Assembly (NCBI GenBank): GCA_004335635.1
Contig: QAXH01006033.1
Location: forward strand, 1 to 43,488
Length of the DNA stretch: 43,488 nucleotides
Direction: 5' to 3'
Origin: Chloromonas sp. AAM2
Taxonomy: Eukaryota; Chlorophyta; Chlorophyceae; Chlamydomonadales; Chlamydomonadaceae
This document shows, in pieces, positions 1 to 12,700 of this stretch. How positions within the stretch are numbered: the first letter of the stretch is position 1; each line of letters begins with the position of its first letter. The position numbers and the translations under genes were made by a program. The notes beneath the pieces were generated by a model. That model did no database searches, was not told the origin of the DNA, and saw only the letters and a program-made list of their open reading frames with translations.

Positions 1-1737
1 TCCCAATTCGCCAATTGCACAGTATGTACATCCATTTTCTGACCATGCAATACCAGTTGCATGAGCACCAGCGCATGGCACAGAACTTTGCCATGACCGA
101 TTGGCAACATCAGGCACCACGTCTCATTCGTACATATGCAATGCGCAGAGATGCATCGTCTGCTGCCTTTGCTGTGCTCTCGTCGAGACAAGCTGGGTGC
201 GAGCCATGCAGGGACAAGACTTTATGTTCTCACCCTTGCTGCGTCGCGGTCCTGCGTCGCGGTCCTGAGTCTGCAGAGCTTCAGTCAGGGTTGTCAGCCT
301 TTGCGTGCAACGGTACCTTGACCTGACCAATCTGCAAGATAGAGGGCAAACGGGTGCCCTAGTCATCTGCTGGCGCCCGTGTGCTGTCTGCCCAGCTGGT
401 CACCTTCGAGACAAGCTCGAAGCTTGTAGACAGAAACCCCAGGCCGCGCACCAAGTGTCTCGACTCACCTTGAGACACAGCCCTGATAGCTGCCGTGTCG
501 GTTGGCCTGCTTGACTCAACTTGAGGCACGCTGCAGGGAGTCCAGAAACTCGAGATCACTCTTTCAAAGTGCAGACAGGCACAACTCAAGTGCAGCTGAC
601 CGTGTGTGCTGCTCACTTTGCGTGGAAGGGCTGCACGTGTCCACCAAGCTTGCTCGCTTGGTGGAAAGACTGCCCCGACCACCAACCGTTTTGTTGGCTA
701 TTGAAAGGATGGAGTCTCAGCATCACTTTTGCGCACGAGCGCGCATGCATGGTTACATATCCATACTGAAAGGAAGATGCAGTCCAAGAGTTGAGTCTGA
801 CCTGTGACAGTCTACCCAAGCACTGTCCTATGTGCCCCATGCAACTTTTCACCCATGCTCCAAGCGGCGTCATGCAGCTCTCATCAGAGATAAGCCCAGT
901 CTATGGGTTACCTACGCCTCTCGCAAGCAAGGCCTGAAATCATTCCCTGGGGACGTCGCCCCGACCCTCGGACCCTCAGCCTTGCCCCCTGGGGGGTGGC
1001 CCTTCATTTGGCTCCCTTCATTTCACCAGTGCAGACATCAGAGCTTGGTGAAGCAAGATCAAGAGCCACGTTGGCTCTTCACAGTTGCAAATGTCTGCGG
1101 TGTTCACGCACGACGCGACAAGCGAAGATTCGGCCTAGCTGTCGGCCTAACGTTGATGCAGTCCATTTGAGAGGTGTGCCGCATCGTACCCTAACCGCAG
1201 TCTGCAAACCCTACTCGCGGTTACGAACCACATATATCACACGCTCAGGTACAGCCGCCCCGCACACTGTGTGTATCAAACAGGAGCACGCCATCCTACT
1301 GCGCAGCTTGTGGCGTTCTTGCCCTCAGCGCTCCCTATCTAGGATGACCCACATTGGTGGCTCTCATGCTTCCTTCAGACCAGCATTCACCCACAGCAAA
1401 AATGTCCTCCACAGCAACTGCTGGTCATCCAGTTGCTCAAGGTCACGTGTTGCACAGGTGAGAATCGCAAAATGGCAAAATGGGGACTGCATGTGGCCGA
1501 TGTGGCCAGACATCGAGGCTCATCAAGTGAATGCCTGGTGTATGGTGTATGGTGTATGCGGAGGCTCGTCGAGTGGATGCCTGGTTGACTCCCTGTCCAT
1601 CTGCCTGTGCACATGCTCCCACTTTGGCATTATGTCACACTGTGTGTCCATGTGCCCTCCTGGTGTGATTGATTGCGAACTCGTAGCTCTCATGGGCCAT
1701 GGGCCCCTGGTCTGATGGATTGTGACTAGTGTGCGTC
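1..1737. other. 5' flank without a supported gene
   Basis: No exon with recognisable protein similarity is seen here. The stretch holds a direct duplication of a GCGTCGCGGTCCT motif near 240-265, a short perfect palindrome at about 640-663 (8-base arms, CCACCAAG and CTTGGTGG), and a long open frame at 903-1715 whose translation is rich in Ser, Arg, Cys and His and looks non-coding. The promoter and 5' UTR of the lumen-protein gene starting at 1738 must lie in its right part; an upstream non-coding exon cannot be excluded. Confidence 0.5.
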
Positions 1738-3409
1738 ATGCAGGCAGCCAGCCGCCATCAAATGCAGCAGCCGACTTGCTCGGCGCACACAAGCAGCCCT
1801 GATGCGCCGGGGCGGCGTGACGTGCTAGCCACCACTGCCCTGCTGCTGTCAGCCTGGCTGGCGGCCCCCAGTAAATCTGAAGCTGCAGTGACGGAAATCA
1901 GTGAGGAAGAGATTGAGAGGAACATCACGGGCTTATCCAGTGTGGTCCCAGCCCTCACTGTCAAGGAGTACGTTTCTAGAATCAGGTGACTGGTGGGCAT
2001 CACTATCAAAGTGATTTGCCCCAGCACTTTGTTCTCTGAATCGTCTGTGTGTTTGCCTTTCTAGGCCCTCATCATTCTCAAGACACCTGTCTAGCAGTCT
2101 GCTGTAATCATGCGGAGTAGATGAATGTGGCGGCGATCTGCATGTGAACGACAGGACAATGGAGAAATGTGGGCCTCATTTTGTCCTTCATTGTGGCATG
2201 AAGTCAAATGAATGTGCGACTGATGCCGCGTTGTTTTCAGGTCTGATGCCAGGCTGATGTGGCGGCTGGTGCGATCTGATGTGCCACAAGAAAGCGCATG
2301 CCTGGCTTAGCACTGATCGACTATAAGGAAATGCCTACACGCACACGCCTTCAACCGTGCCTCTTTTCCCCACTGTGCAGGGGGGTACGGAGCCGTGCTT
2401 TTGGGGAGCTAAGAGACTTGATTGACAAGGGAAAGTTTACATCCATTTCGTTCAGCTTATCTATCGACCCGTTTGACACCATTCAGCAGTGCAGCTTCTT
2501 CCTGCCTTGGTGAGCTGTGACCAAAGAGTTGTTTGTAGCGGCAAGCTGGATGCTTAGATGTGCAGGGAAAAGCACTTGAGATCAGAAGCAGCGGCTATGT
2601 CGCAACGTATGGTATCACGCACCCTGTCAGCTTCATGCACATGTGAGAGGAAATTCTGTAGCTGCGACTCGGTTTATGACTACGACCTGCGCAGGTTCTC
2701 AACAGCGTCCCTGTGCTCCATAAGAACGTAATAAAGAAACCAGAACACATCTTGTTCTTGGCGTTGTGTTGGCATCACACAGTACCCTTGTGTGCAGGGC
2801 ACGCCTGATTTTCCACTCGGCTTCTGCTCCCTTTATGTAGTCTGTGTAGCTTTTCGTGTTGGTCGTGGGAAACTGAAAATGTGACTCCGGGCATGCCGGT
2901 GTGACTCCCGCCCATGTGCTGTGCAGGGCGCTGCTCAAGCAGCGTGCAGCTGTGCCTGCACAGGAGTGTTATGACGCTTACTTGGAGTTCAAAGAAGACC
3001 TGAAAGCAAGTGAACTGGTGACTCGCCCTGTACCCGCAATTGACATGCATTTGGAAATGGGGTAGGAGCCTGTGCAAATAACGTCCTGTCTTACTACGAA
3101 GTCCTTACAATACATTTCATTTCTGATTTGTGGCCTCTGGGACCTAGAGTGTAAAGCAAGTTCATGCTGGCTGTGAGACACTGGCTATTAGAAGTGAGCG
3201 AGGGGATCTGCAGTCCTTTCCATGAACCCAGCAGGGAAGTGCACAAATGTTTGCTGGCTTGTGTTTGCACCTGATGTGTGTAGGCGTTTGACAAGCTCAC
3301 CATTGCAGCTGGTCGAAATCAAGTGGACGAGGACAAGGTGCTGCAGGGTTTGGATCGGCTTGAAAGTTCCTTGGACAGAATCTTGTCGACTGTGCCATCT
3401 GACCTCTGA
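1738..3409 (+). CDS. Predicted Tat-pathway thylakoid lumen protein, multi-exon
   Basis: The N-terminus carries a short Ser/Thr/Gln-rich segment followed by GRRDVLATTALLL and AWLAAPSKSEAA, a twin-arginine plus hydrophobic stretch ending in an Ala-rich cleavage site, as in bipartite chloroplast-to-lumen targeting peptides. The mature part is helical and charged, loosely like PsbQ-fold or MPH2/TL16.5-type lumen proteins; the family call is tentative. Likely exons: 1738-1985, 2241-about 2280, 2381-2509, 2566-2611, 2695-2727, about 2940-3017 and 3284-3409. The last exon begins AFDKLTIAAG and ends LSTVPSDL at a TGA. Joins 1-2, 3-4 and 6-7 keep frame with good splice sites; the junctions at exon 2/3 and exon 5/6 are ambiguous (more than one AG fits, and exon 2 lacks a clean phase-compatible GT). 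ATG 1738 is the first in-frame Met; 1762 is an alternative. Transcribed away from the OSCA copy A downstream. Confidence 0.7.
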
Positions 3410-3583
3410 CAATCGCCACATGACACGACAAGCCACAAGTCAACCTGGTTTTTTCTGGAGTAACTTGATGTTGGCTGACATCAGAGCCAAGCACTGTGCT
3501 TGAACAGAACAACACATATGCGGCCACAGTGATGATAGGCTGCACGTGTCCAGCAAGCAAGGCACTGTTTGAACGAATGTTAA

Positions 3584-3588
3584 TGTAA
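3584..3588 (+). terminator. Possible green-algal polyadenylation signal TGTAA
   Basis: TGTAA is the usual poly(A) signal of chlorophyte nuclear genes. This copy lies 175 bases after the stop codon of the lumen-protein gene on the same strand. The motif is short and occurs by chance, so this is a positional inference only. Confidence 0.3.
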
Positions 3589-4063
3589 CAGCCAACTCGT
3601 CGGTTGCCATACCCAACATTCAATGGGTTGAATCAATGAAGGCAAATCAAACTGGCAGGGTACTACCCAAACCCGCCCCCCAAGGAAGGGGTGGGGAACC
3701 TCAGGTAAAATTTTGCACATTGCACAACTGCGCATGCACAGGCACAACAACAGCAACAACAACTGTGTGATGAGCAGGTTGCAATGTCACCCAGTGATGT
3801 CAGAGTAGCAGTGAGCCAGATGACACGATGTCAATTGCTACATGATCCAACACACATCACATGCCAGATGCCACACAAACCCACATTGTACATATAATGT
3901 GATCTGTGTGTGATGTGTCAGGAACCCCTAGTGGACCCCACTAGAGGACATTGTGCACACTTAACCAAATAACTTGTGAAAGGAGGTGGACCACTCAGAG
4001 GCACCAACATCGAACACAACACTTCCAATCACAAACACGAACAGTCACCACATGTATTCGTCA

Positions 4064-4280
4064 GAAAAATTGTCCCAGAACTGGCAAGCATCTTTTTTCA
4101 ACTGGTGGTAAATATCAGTATGTGTAACCATGCCGTCAGAGTGCCAAGTGTGGGGGATCGCCACAAGGCACTCACCAGCCTTGCTGACACGGCTAGATTC
4201 CCCTTTACTAGGAGAAATTTGCGCAATAAATTGATGTTTGCAGTGGACGTGCTTCCTGGTGTGCACTCCCTCCTTGTAAC
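4064..4280 (+). repeat. Dispersed repeat family member 1
   Basis: Shares ordered blocks with 17857-18048: ATTGTCCCAGAACTGGCA followed by a T-run, then about 120 bases later AGGAGAAATTTGCG, a TGATGTTTGC block and GTGTGCACTCCCTCCTTGTAA. No coding capacity or clear terminal inverted repeats were recognised, so it is best described as a non-autonomous dispersed element of unknown class. Confidence 0.55.
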
Positions 4281-6724
4281 AGATAATGCAACTGCGAATT
4301 TCGATGTATGAGGAACCTGAGAAAACTTGGAAAAGGGAAACCTTGAGAGAGAGGCCAGCATTCCACGCTCAACACACGGGCCGATGCGCCAAAGACAATC
4401 ATAAATACCACTCGGTTATGGTTGCCCTTTACAGGTTGGCAAGAACCGTCCGTCCCTCCCCTCGCTGTTTTGCTCGAAATGACGGGGCACGCCCTGGAGG
4501 TGAGCTTTTGACCGGGCAGTGATGAGAGGCAGTTAGCAGCGCAAGGACATTGCATGGACATTACATTGCATCAACATGTTCGTTAGGTAGGTTTGACGGG
4601 TTGCACAATATGCACAGGTATGCGGACAGGATAGCACCTTGAGGGGTTGGCCACCACCAGTACTATCCTGGTGTGTCGCTCCCCTCTTGTGAGCTATGAT
4701 AACAGATATTAGTCCATGCGGGCCATGAGAACAGCCCATGCGTGACTACTTGACGATTGAGCTTGTGAACGTTCCGGCACAGGTATGGCCGACAGGGTTG
4801 CAGTGCATTGGCGCTTGTCGTCTGAAAATATGCCGGTTCCGTACAGACTGAAAAGGGCTGTTTCTGGTTTAGCTACTGGTGTGTACAGATAGGCAACCAA
4901 CGCTGGATATGGAATATCTTACAAGACTGCGTGGCTGCCTCGTCGTTTGTCCGTTTCTTGAGGAGCAGATTGCTTCAATCACTAGCTTTTCTCAATCATC
5001 AGAAGGTCTGCAAGCTTACAAGTGTTTCAAAGCATTGAAGCCGACTGTCTTTTAGCGCCCAAGAAGCAGCATGTGATCAGACAAGACGTGCTGGCCTTAG
5101 CGAAGCAAGCCAAAATGGTTGAAAACGAAGTGAGGCGAAGACCAGCAACGCGTCAGGCAAGCCAAGCATGCCCGAACAGCCAAAAGCAGAGTCATAAAAA
5201 CATCAGTGTTGCAATTTTTGCTTAGCTGTCGGTACGGAAGGTAATCAAGCAAGAGCGTTGCTCATGCTACTTTTTAAGAACATACCATGGCGTTCAGCCT
5301 GAAAAGAAACCATAAACCATCTGGTCCGTCAAGCAAACTGCTGAGGCCACACACATGTGCCAACTCTGGCACCTTTGAACAGTTCGACATGTTGCATAAG
5401 TGAAGAGCCAGTTCTACCACAAGCACAGGAAGGAAGTACTCCAACCAAGCAAGGGCCAACAATGTCAGAGCAGGCAAAGCTGCTTTGAAGCAATTATCAT
5501 ATAGCTTGGAACAAGTTAGCCATTTCTTGAGCATTTCTTGAGCATGAACTGGTGTGGTTGATAGGCCGTACTTTTGAGTAGACTAACCCTGAGACTACCA
5601 CAGCTGCTGCACAACAGCCGCAAGTTGCAGACAAACTGAGGGGGGAGGCAACGTCTGAATGTGCAAAAGCACCGAAAGGCTCAGGAGGCAATGAACTGCA
5701 CTGCAAGGCTCTGGACCGAACTATATGATCTCCTTTTGGCCACACAGAACCACAAGCAGCAACGACCGCTGTGTGGGTCAAACAAGGTTGATGGTTCACG
5801 TTCCTTGACAGCCTGCAACCAACCGTCATTGAAGGCCGCACAGCAGTCGATATCACACATACGAGTGTTCAGCATTTCACCAAAAGGGTTCCACTGATGC
5901 ACCAACAACGTAGTCACATGCGCAACAAACAGGTGTCGTTGATAGGCCACTCTTGTAGTGCAGCTCTTTAAATGCAGCTCTTTTCACTCCTCACAGGCTC
6001 AGCCTACAGCTCAGCCACCGCAATTATAACTTGCTGAACTGGGTAGGAACACTCGGGCAACTTCGTGTTAGAGCTGGGGAAAAAACCACCATGTACAATC
6101 ATGTAATGAAGGGTCAACAACAAACCTGTCGCTATTGTACACCATGGCCACGCTTTGAAGGTCACGAACTGGCCAGGTATCAATCGCGTGCTGATTACTT
6201 CTGTTGCAAGACAGTGCCTCTGCCGCTATGTATAAGATCCTATGGCGTGCACAGCCTGGCACAAATCCACCCTTCGCAGGAATAAACCATTTCATATGAA
6301 TCAAGCCAGCCAAGTCTGTTTGGTATTGGTTCTATCTCCGTTGTCAGCCCTTGCAGGCTTCCACGCAGCAAGCAACACGTGTGGTTGTACCTCTTGGTCT
6401 CAACACGTGGCCAGAGTCACCACACACTGAACAAACAGAATCAAACGACGCAGCAGTTGCAATCAACCCTGCTACCGCCCGCTTGGCCCAACTCATCAGG
6501 CGTTAAATCAGCCGGCCTTGACGCCTGTGGTGTCCAGTTGTCCTCCTCATTGTTCGGACCTCCACGCCCACTTTGCGAGTTGCTACAACATGGCAGTTGC
6601 ACATCAACCTCCGTGCCACCCTTGAGTCTCCTTCATCTTCCTCACTGGCTCTTCAGATGTCGTCGTTGTCGCGCAACCAGCGGTGTTCCAGCGCGCTTGA
6701 TGCGATGTCCAGCTGCCATCCTCT

Positions 6725-9700
6725 CTACAAGCAGCCCAGTTTCTTCTTCTTGCCCTTCTCGAGCGCCTCTTTCTCTGCCTTCTCCGCCTCCCTGCGCTGC
6801 ACGTCTGCCTGCACCAGAGGCTCCACCGCCTGTGCCTCTGACAACAGATCCGCCAGGTCGCCCTTGTGCACCTAAACCAAGGGCATCCATGGGCGCACAC
6901 ACGAACTGGTGAGTATGTGGTTGTTTGCACAGGTGCATATCCAACCAAGCAGCAACTGGTAAGACTAATCCCACGTTGCGCTCGCGACTCGCTCCGGTTG
7001 GTGTATGATGATGGTTGTGTGTGCACCTGAACCACCCGAGTAACCAAGTGTTTCTGCGTGTTTGTTCACGTAATTCGCTGTACGAGCTGCTATGAATCAC
7101 AATGAGTGCACACGCAAGCTATTGAGCGTGTGGCTGCGTCTGGAGGACAGGTTACAGGTGCTGGGAGTGTGTGATTGTGTGTGCATGTCTGCGAGCAGCA
7201 AGATCGTGCTCTGTTCTACGTGTTGGAGGCGACGCTCTAGGCAGTGTGATTTCCTTGCGGATCAGTGTGGCGCGAGTTTTGGTCATTGGCAGCTGATGAA
7301 ACTCGGATCACATACCTTGAAAACGGGTGAGATGTACTCTGAGGGGTCATTGACGTGGGGTGCCTCCAGCGTCTCAGGGTCAGCGACCTGCAAAGCGCAA
7401 CCAAGTCGCTGGGTTCCGGGCAATCAAATCGCACGAGTGACTGCGTCCAAGGTTCAATCCGATCAACGTGACGTAAACAGAAGCAACGCGATGTGCTTTG
7501 GATACCCGATGATCTGCTTGAAACGTCGTCAGATGGTTGACTGACCGTGACATCAAGGTCGAAATGTTTTGAGCCGGCTTTACCTTATCATTGAGATCCA
7601 GTTCAGCGGCGTCATGCAGCGACATGATTGACCACGGGCGTGCGAACAGGTTGAGCACCATCATGTGAAAGCCAATGGTGGGCAGGAGCACAGGGATGAC
7701 GAGGGCTGCGTAAGGGAATTTCTTGATCGCGAGCAGACCGATCATCACAAGCTGAAAAATGTACAGGGCCGTCATGAACTGGTTCAGCAGCTGCAGGGCA
7801 GGAGGTAAGCACAAGCAATGACGTCGGCCAAACTCAATCCAAGACCCGGTACGAGAATTAAAGAGCAGGCAAGGAGAATGCCAGTCAAAATCGAAGAGCA
7901 TGCATGGAGAATGCCAGTCAAAATTAAAGCATGCACGGAGGCTGATGGAGCACGTGCACTGGGGCTGCTGATGCATACACGACCTACCGTGGCGGCACCG
8001 ATGGACATAATGTCATTTGCCATCGTCGATGAACTCGAGTTGAATAGAACCAGCAAGTCCAAGCAAGTCGTATCAAGGTTTCAACAGGCCGCCTAGAGCT
8101 TCTGTTGGTCCGCTTACCCTGACCCACAGCAGTCCGGAGCTCTCATACTTTCGGCGGTAGATGTAGACGCTGTTGTACCTGCAAAGCAAAGCAGATTAAA
8201 GAGGCAAGTTAGTGACTTGAAGTCCACGACCTGCCAGTGAAGTGGCACGCTCAAAATTCAATTCTGGCCTGAATCACAGATCTGTCACAAGATCTGCCAC
8301 CGGACTGACGCAGGTCTTGCCTGTTCGCACACAGCTCCGCACAACGCTACAGCTGGCATGCGCATCCACCCGACCTTCCTCTCGGGCGCTACAGGTGCAC
8401 ATGTGGCGTCCCATATCCTATCACGCATACATTGTCACACTCACTTTTCAATGACCATTGCGATGGCGAAGTAGACAAGGGCGGAAGGCGTGATGATGGG
8501 GTTGATGATGCAGAAGACCACTCCCAGGAGAATCACCATTGTGTGACCGGTCACGCTCACGCCATAGGTAGTGTACTGCTCCTGGAAGACGCGATCGCGG
8601 GCCTGGGAAAAGCAACAGGCAGGCCAAGGCAGAGGCTGAATCAGAGATCAAACCGAGGAGAATGAGAGTCCAGAGATGCAGGTCAAGCTGCCGCTTGTAT
8701 GACCAAGAAGTGCTGCAACACATGACCATGAATACTATATGAATTGCTGTAAAGTACCACTGTCGTCTACTGTTGTTCTCACCCTTGGGCTCGATGCCAG
8801 CCATGTGAACAGGCGGTACAGCACAAGACCAACAACGCGGATGAAGCTGATGGGGAAGGTGCCAACTGCGGGCAAACAATTCATGAATTGTCAGTTTTCA
8901 CCTGGAGTGTTAAGAGGAGTTATGCGTGCATGATAGCAAGGACATGCGTCCATGTTGACTGCACATTCTACGCCATTGTGGGCTGTGATATCTCACTCAC
9001 TCAGCACCCAGATGTATGTGACGAAGAAGGTAACGGCCTGCATAGGGAATGCGAGAGCAAGGCAGAAACATCAGAAACTGTGCATCGCCGTATGGAGTTG
9101 CACGTGCTCAACGTCACGGTGCAGAAGAGCGCGAATTAATAGTGAAGCTGGGCTGTCACGCCAGGCGGTGATGGCCTGAAACTTGATGAAACTTGATGTA
9201 GTGGTATAGTGCACTTTTTCATTCAGGCTGTGCGGTGCAGGGCGATGATCACCTGGGGGATGGCAGTGCCCAGCACAGTGACAGCGCTTGTGGGATCGGC
9301 GACCCACCTGCAGCAAGTGAAAGGACAAAAAGCGTTGCAGCCATGGCAACCGGCTACTACGAGACCCAAGGGACCGTGGTGGACCAGCAAACGTGTAATG
9401 GTTCCAAGGACATGCCTGGCACAGAGGTCCTTAACACTTGTGCGCTTTGTTGGTCGCATGGTTGGATGGCCCTGCTTGAATGTCCTTGACGCTTGTGCGC
9501 TTTGTTGGTCGCATGGTTGGATAGCCCTGCTTGAATGTCCTTGACACTTGTGCGCTTTGTTGGTCGCATGGTTGGATAGCCTTGCTTGAATGTCCTTGGC
9601 ACTTGTGCGCTTTGTTGGTCGCATGGTTGGATAGCCCTGCTTGAATGTCCTTGGCAGTTGAGTCTTTGTTGGCTGCGGCCTGATGATAGATTTCTTGCGC

Positions 9701-12700
9701 TCGTCGACGGCCACATAACCCATCAGGAACTCTCTTGTTTGTTCTCTAACCCTCACTGGGGTGTTTGAATGGTGGTGTGGGAGCCTATCCGTCCATAAGT
9801 GTATTCAAAAATCAGGTCAGGAAAGATCAAGCTGCCAGAGGACAGGCATGGTGTTGTGAATTCCCAGCCCGTGTGAATTCCCAACCTTCCCCGTGTTCTC
9901 ACTTACTTGCTAGCCTGTGAGAAGAACGACCCTGCCAGAGTGTTGCCGGCAAAGACGATGATGACTTGGAAGATGAAGAAACGGCTGACCACTCCGAAGT
10001 CCACCTCACTCTCACACACTGCCCCACTGGCGCGCATCATAGCAGCCAGAATCATGGGCACAAGGGCAAGGAAGATCTTCAACACCAGGCCTGTGAAACA
10101 GCAGAAATGAGAAGGTGTGGATGTTGGCTGAGAAACCAAGGATCCAGAAGAGGCAAGTATGAAGGAACGGAAAACGCCTGTGGGCACAGAAACAGGTGTG
10201 GACCAGCAAACGTCCTCACTGGATGTTCTTTGTTGACATAAGGGGCGTGAAGGGGATTTGACAGCAGTAGGGAATCAACAGCTGCCACCACTACAAGCCA
10301 TGCCGAACAACCTAGCTAAGCTACTTCGCATTGTTGAAAGGTAACGACAGCTGCCACCATTACAAGCCATGCTGACCAAGCCAGCTAACCAACTTGCCAA
10401 TGTTAACCCTCACCTGGCACAATCGCCTCCAGCAGCTTTTGAATCACGATGTTGCTCACAAACTCCTTCAGTCCTGGGTACTTGGCCAGCTTGGGCACGT
10501 CAATCAGACCCTGGACGCACATGCATGCACACGAGCAGAACTGTCAGCACCTTTCACCCATTCACGTCAAGGGTCACAGGTGTTGAAAGGGGTGTAAGCG
10601 AGACGCGCACAGGTCGCCAGTAAAGGCATGCCCAGCTCGTAGGTAAACTTCGACATCAGGCAATCTGTACGTTTGGTGAGTAAAGTGGTGCGCATCTTGG
10701 AACAAGCACTGCAGGTTGCCAAGTGATGCAGTATGTTCATCTTAGACACCCACCTGGATGGCTCCAACAGGAATCATGAAGAAGAGCGTCATGAGCCAGA
10801 AGATGACCCTGCGATCGTTAGACAAATTAAATTTACTACACAACCCGCGTAATTCTTGGAGGCGCTGGGCACATTTCTTGATTCAAGTCATGGCCATGCG
10901 AGACATGCTTCTTGCTCAGATGCGTGATTGATGTTTACGCCAGCTTCTGTTCCACTGGTGGGACGATACAGATGAACAAACGCACGCACGCACACGGGCA
11001 GGTGGACAAGCCATGCAGCGCGCCAGGCTCAACACTACAGCCTGATGGATCAGCTTGCCATATGGCAAGCACAGTGCAACTGGCTGGGATGTGATTGTCA
11101 TCGCACTCACCACCAGATGGCAGTCTTGGTAGAGCGGTTGGCTGTGGTCTGCATGCAGCACACAATCACACAGGCGGATACTGAGCCCCCTCACAAGCAT
11201 GTAGTACATAGTTAGTTGTGGAACACAGGTCCATATGTTTGGTATTTGCAGGTGATGGGATTGCAGATATGGCGATGGAAGATGTACCAGATCACAAAGT
11301 CCAGGGTAGGTTCAAAATCGTGTTGTTGTTGCGTGGCTGTTGAACCAGGCAGCCATTGAAGCCACTGGCCACGCCATCAGCCACCTGAATCCCTGCCAAC
11401 ACGGTGGCTAATGGCTCCTGGCCTCTGCATCCCTTGTCTACCCACCAGTCCCAGGTTGTACCACAGCAGTTCTCTTGGCTCGGGTGCGCCCCTGGAGCGC
11501 CATGTGCGCTCGTCGTGGTGCTGCAGACCAGTGGAGCTGATGGACTGGGCCAGGCGACTCCTGCAGTCAGTAACATGTCATGATGGTTGGAGTACATGGC
11601 GGGTGGGTAGAGTAGATGACGGGAATCAGACAGTGGCATACCACTTGACCTTTAAAACTTGAATACAAGTGCCTTGATTGAGCATCTGGGTCGTTCCAGG
11701 CTTGGAATGCATAAAGGAGATACCGAAAGCATCGGTGCACAAGTCCGTTCATGTGCCACTCAATTGTGTTACACAGGTATTGTGGACAGGATTGGCTCCC
11801 TGCTTACAATGCGCAGACTGGCACAGTAACGCTTAGGCCGGATAGCTGCAGCCTGTTGTGTTACGGCTTGCTTACCCTGCTCTAGTTGATTTTTCTATGT
11901 CACTCACTTGAAGGTGACGAAGGCTGAGGGCCAGATGAGTTGTCTTGGCCTGATGCATTGTCTTGGTGTTTATTGATATGCCAGTGGAGATCTTGCAAGG
12001 CCATGTGTGGCATGCCATACATGCATGCTGAACTTTCCATTGCCCTTTCATGCATGCCAAGGTTGAACGTTCCGTTGCCATGAAACTACATGACTGTGAC
12101 TACATGAACTGTGACTCACTTGAAGGTGACGAAGGCTGAGGGCCAGATGAGCGTCTTGGCGTTCTCCTGCTGCTCCAAGATCTGCTCCTCAAGCCACAGG
12201 AGCCTGTGAAGCAAATGTAACAACAGGGACGGCAAGTTCTGGCTTGTGTCGTGCATAGGCAGATGTGCATACAGAGATCTGGTTTCCCAGCCAGTGCAGC
12301 ACATCGTGTTCGGTTCGGGGCTTGCTTTGGACGCATGCTCGCGTGCAGATGTACTGGCATTCAGATGCATAGTCACTAATATGAATAAACAACCTAAAAT
12401 GAACCAACCAACCAACCAACTAACCTGAACCAACCAACTTACCTGTCTTTCCAGAAGGGCAGTCCGTCAACCTTTTTCATCATTCCTTTGCCGTATCTCT
12501 CCTTCATCCACTCATCAGGAAACAAAAGAGTGACCTGCACAAAGCAAGCAAATGGTTCGTCACCGCCTTTTCAGCAGCCCGTTGAACGAGTCAGATCAAC
12601 ACAGGCACTCAAATACAACACGACACGCCTGTCCCTGATTGGGGCCTCAATGCTGGCAGTGAAACCACATAACTTGAACTGTGGCTCTGTTTACCTTTGC

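Larger units (their letters stand above)
3410..6724. other. Intergenic region between lumen-protein gene and OSCA copy A
   Basis: Contains the 3' flank of the lumen-protein gene, one member of a dispersed repeat family (4064-4280), and a GGGGTTGGCCACCACC-type segment near 4640-4690 that recurs in OSCA-A intron 10. It also includes the 3' UTR of OSCA copy A (reverse strand, below 6725). Short open frames at 5022-5225 (+) and 5274-5534 (-) lack recognisable domains, and I do not support them as genes. A 13-base direct duplication (CATTTCTTGAGCA-like) sits near 5521-5545. Confidence 0.5.

Noticed and set aside
640..663. Palindrome resembling a bacterial terminator hairpin
   Set aside because: No bacterial gene context and no U-tract; a short chance palindrome is the simpler reading.
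6604..7100. Arg/Gly-rich reverse-strand open frames over OSCA-A exon 26
   Set aside because: They are other-frame shadows of the true exon, whose frame encodes [18 protein letters not shown] and matches copy B.
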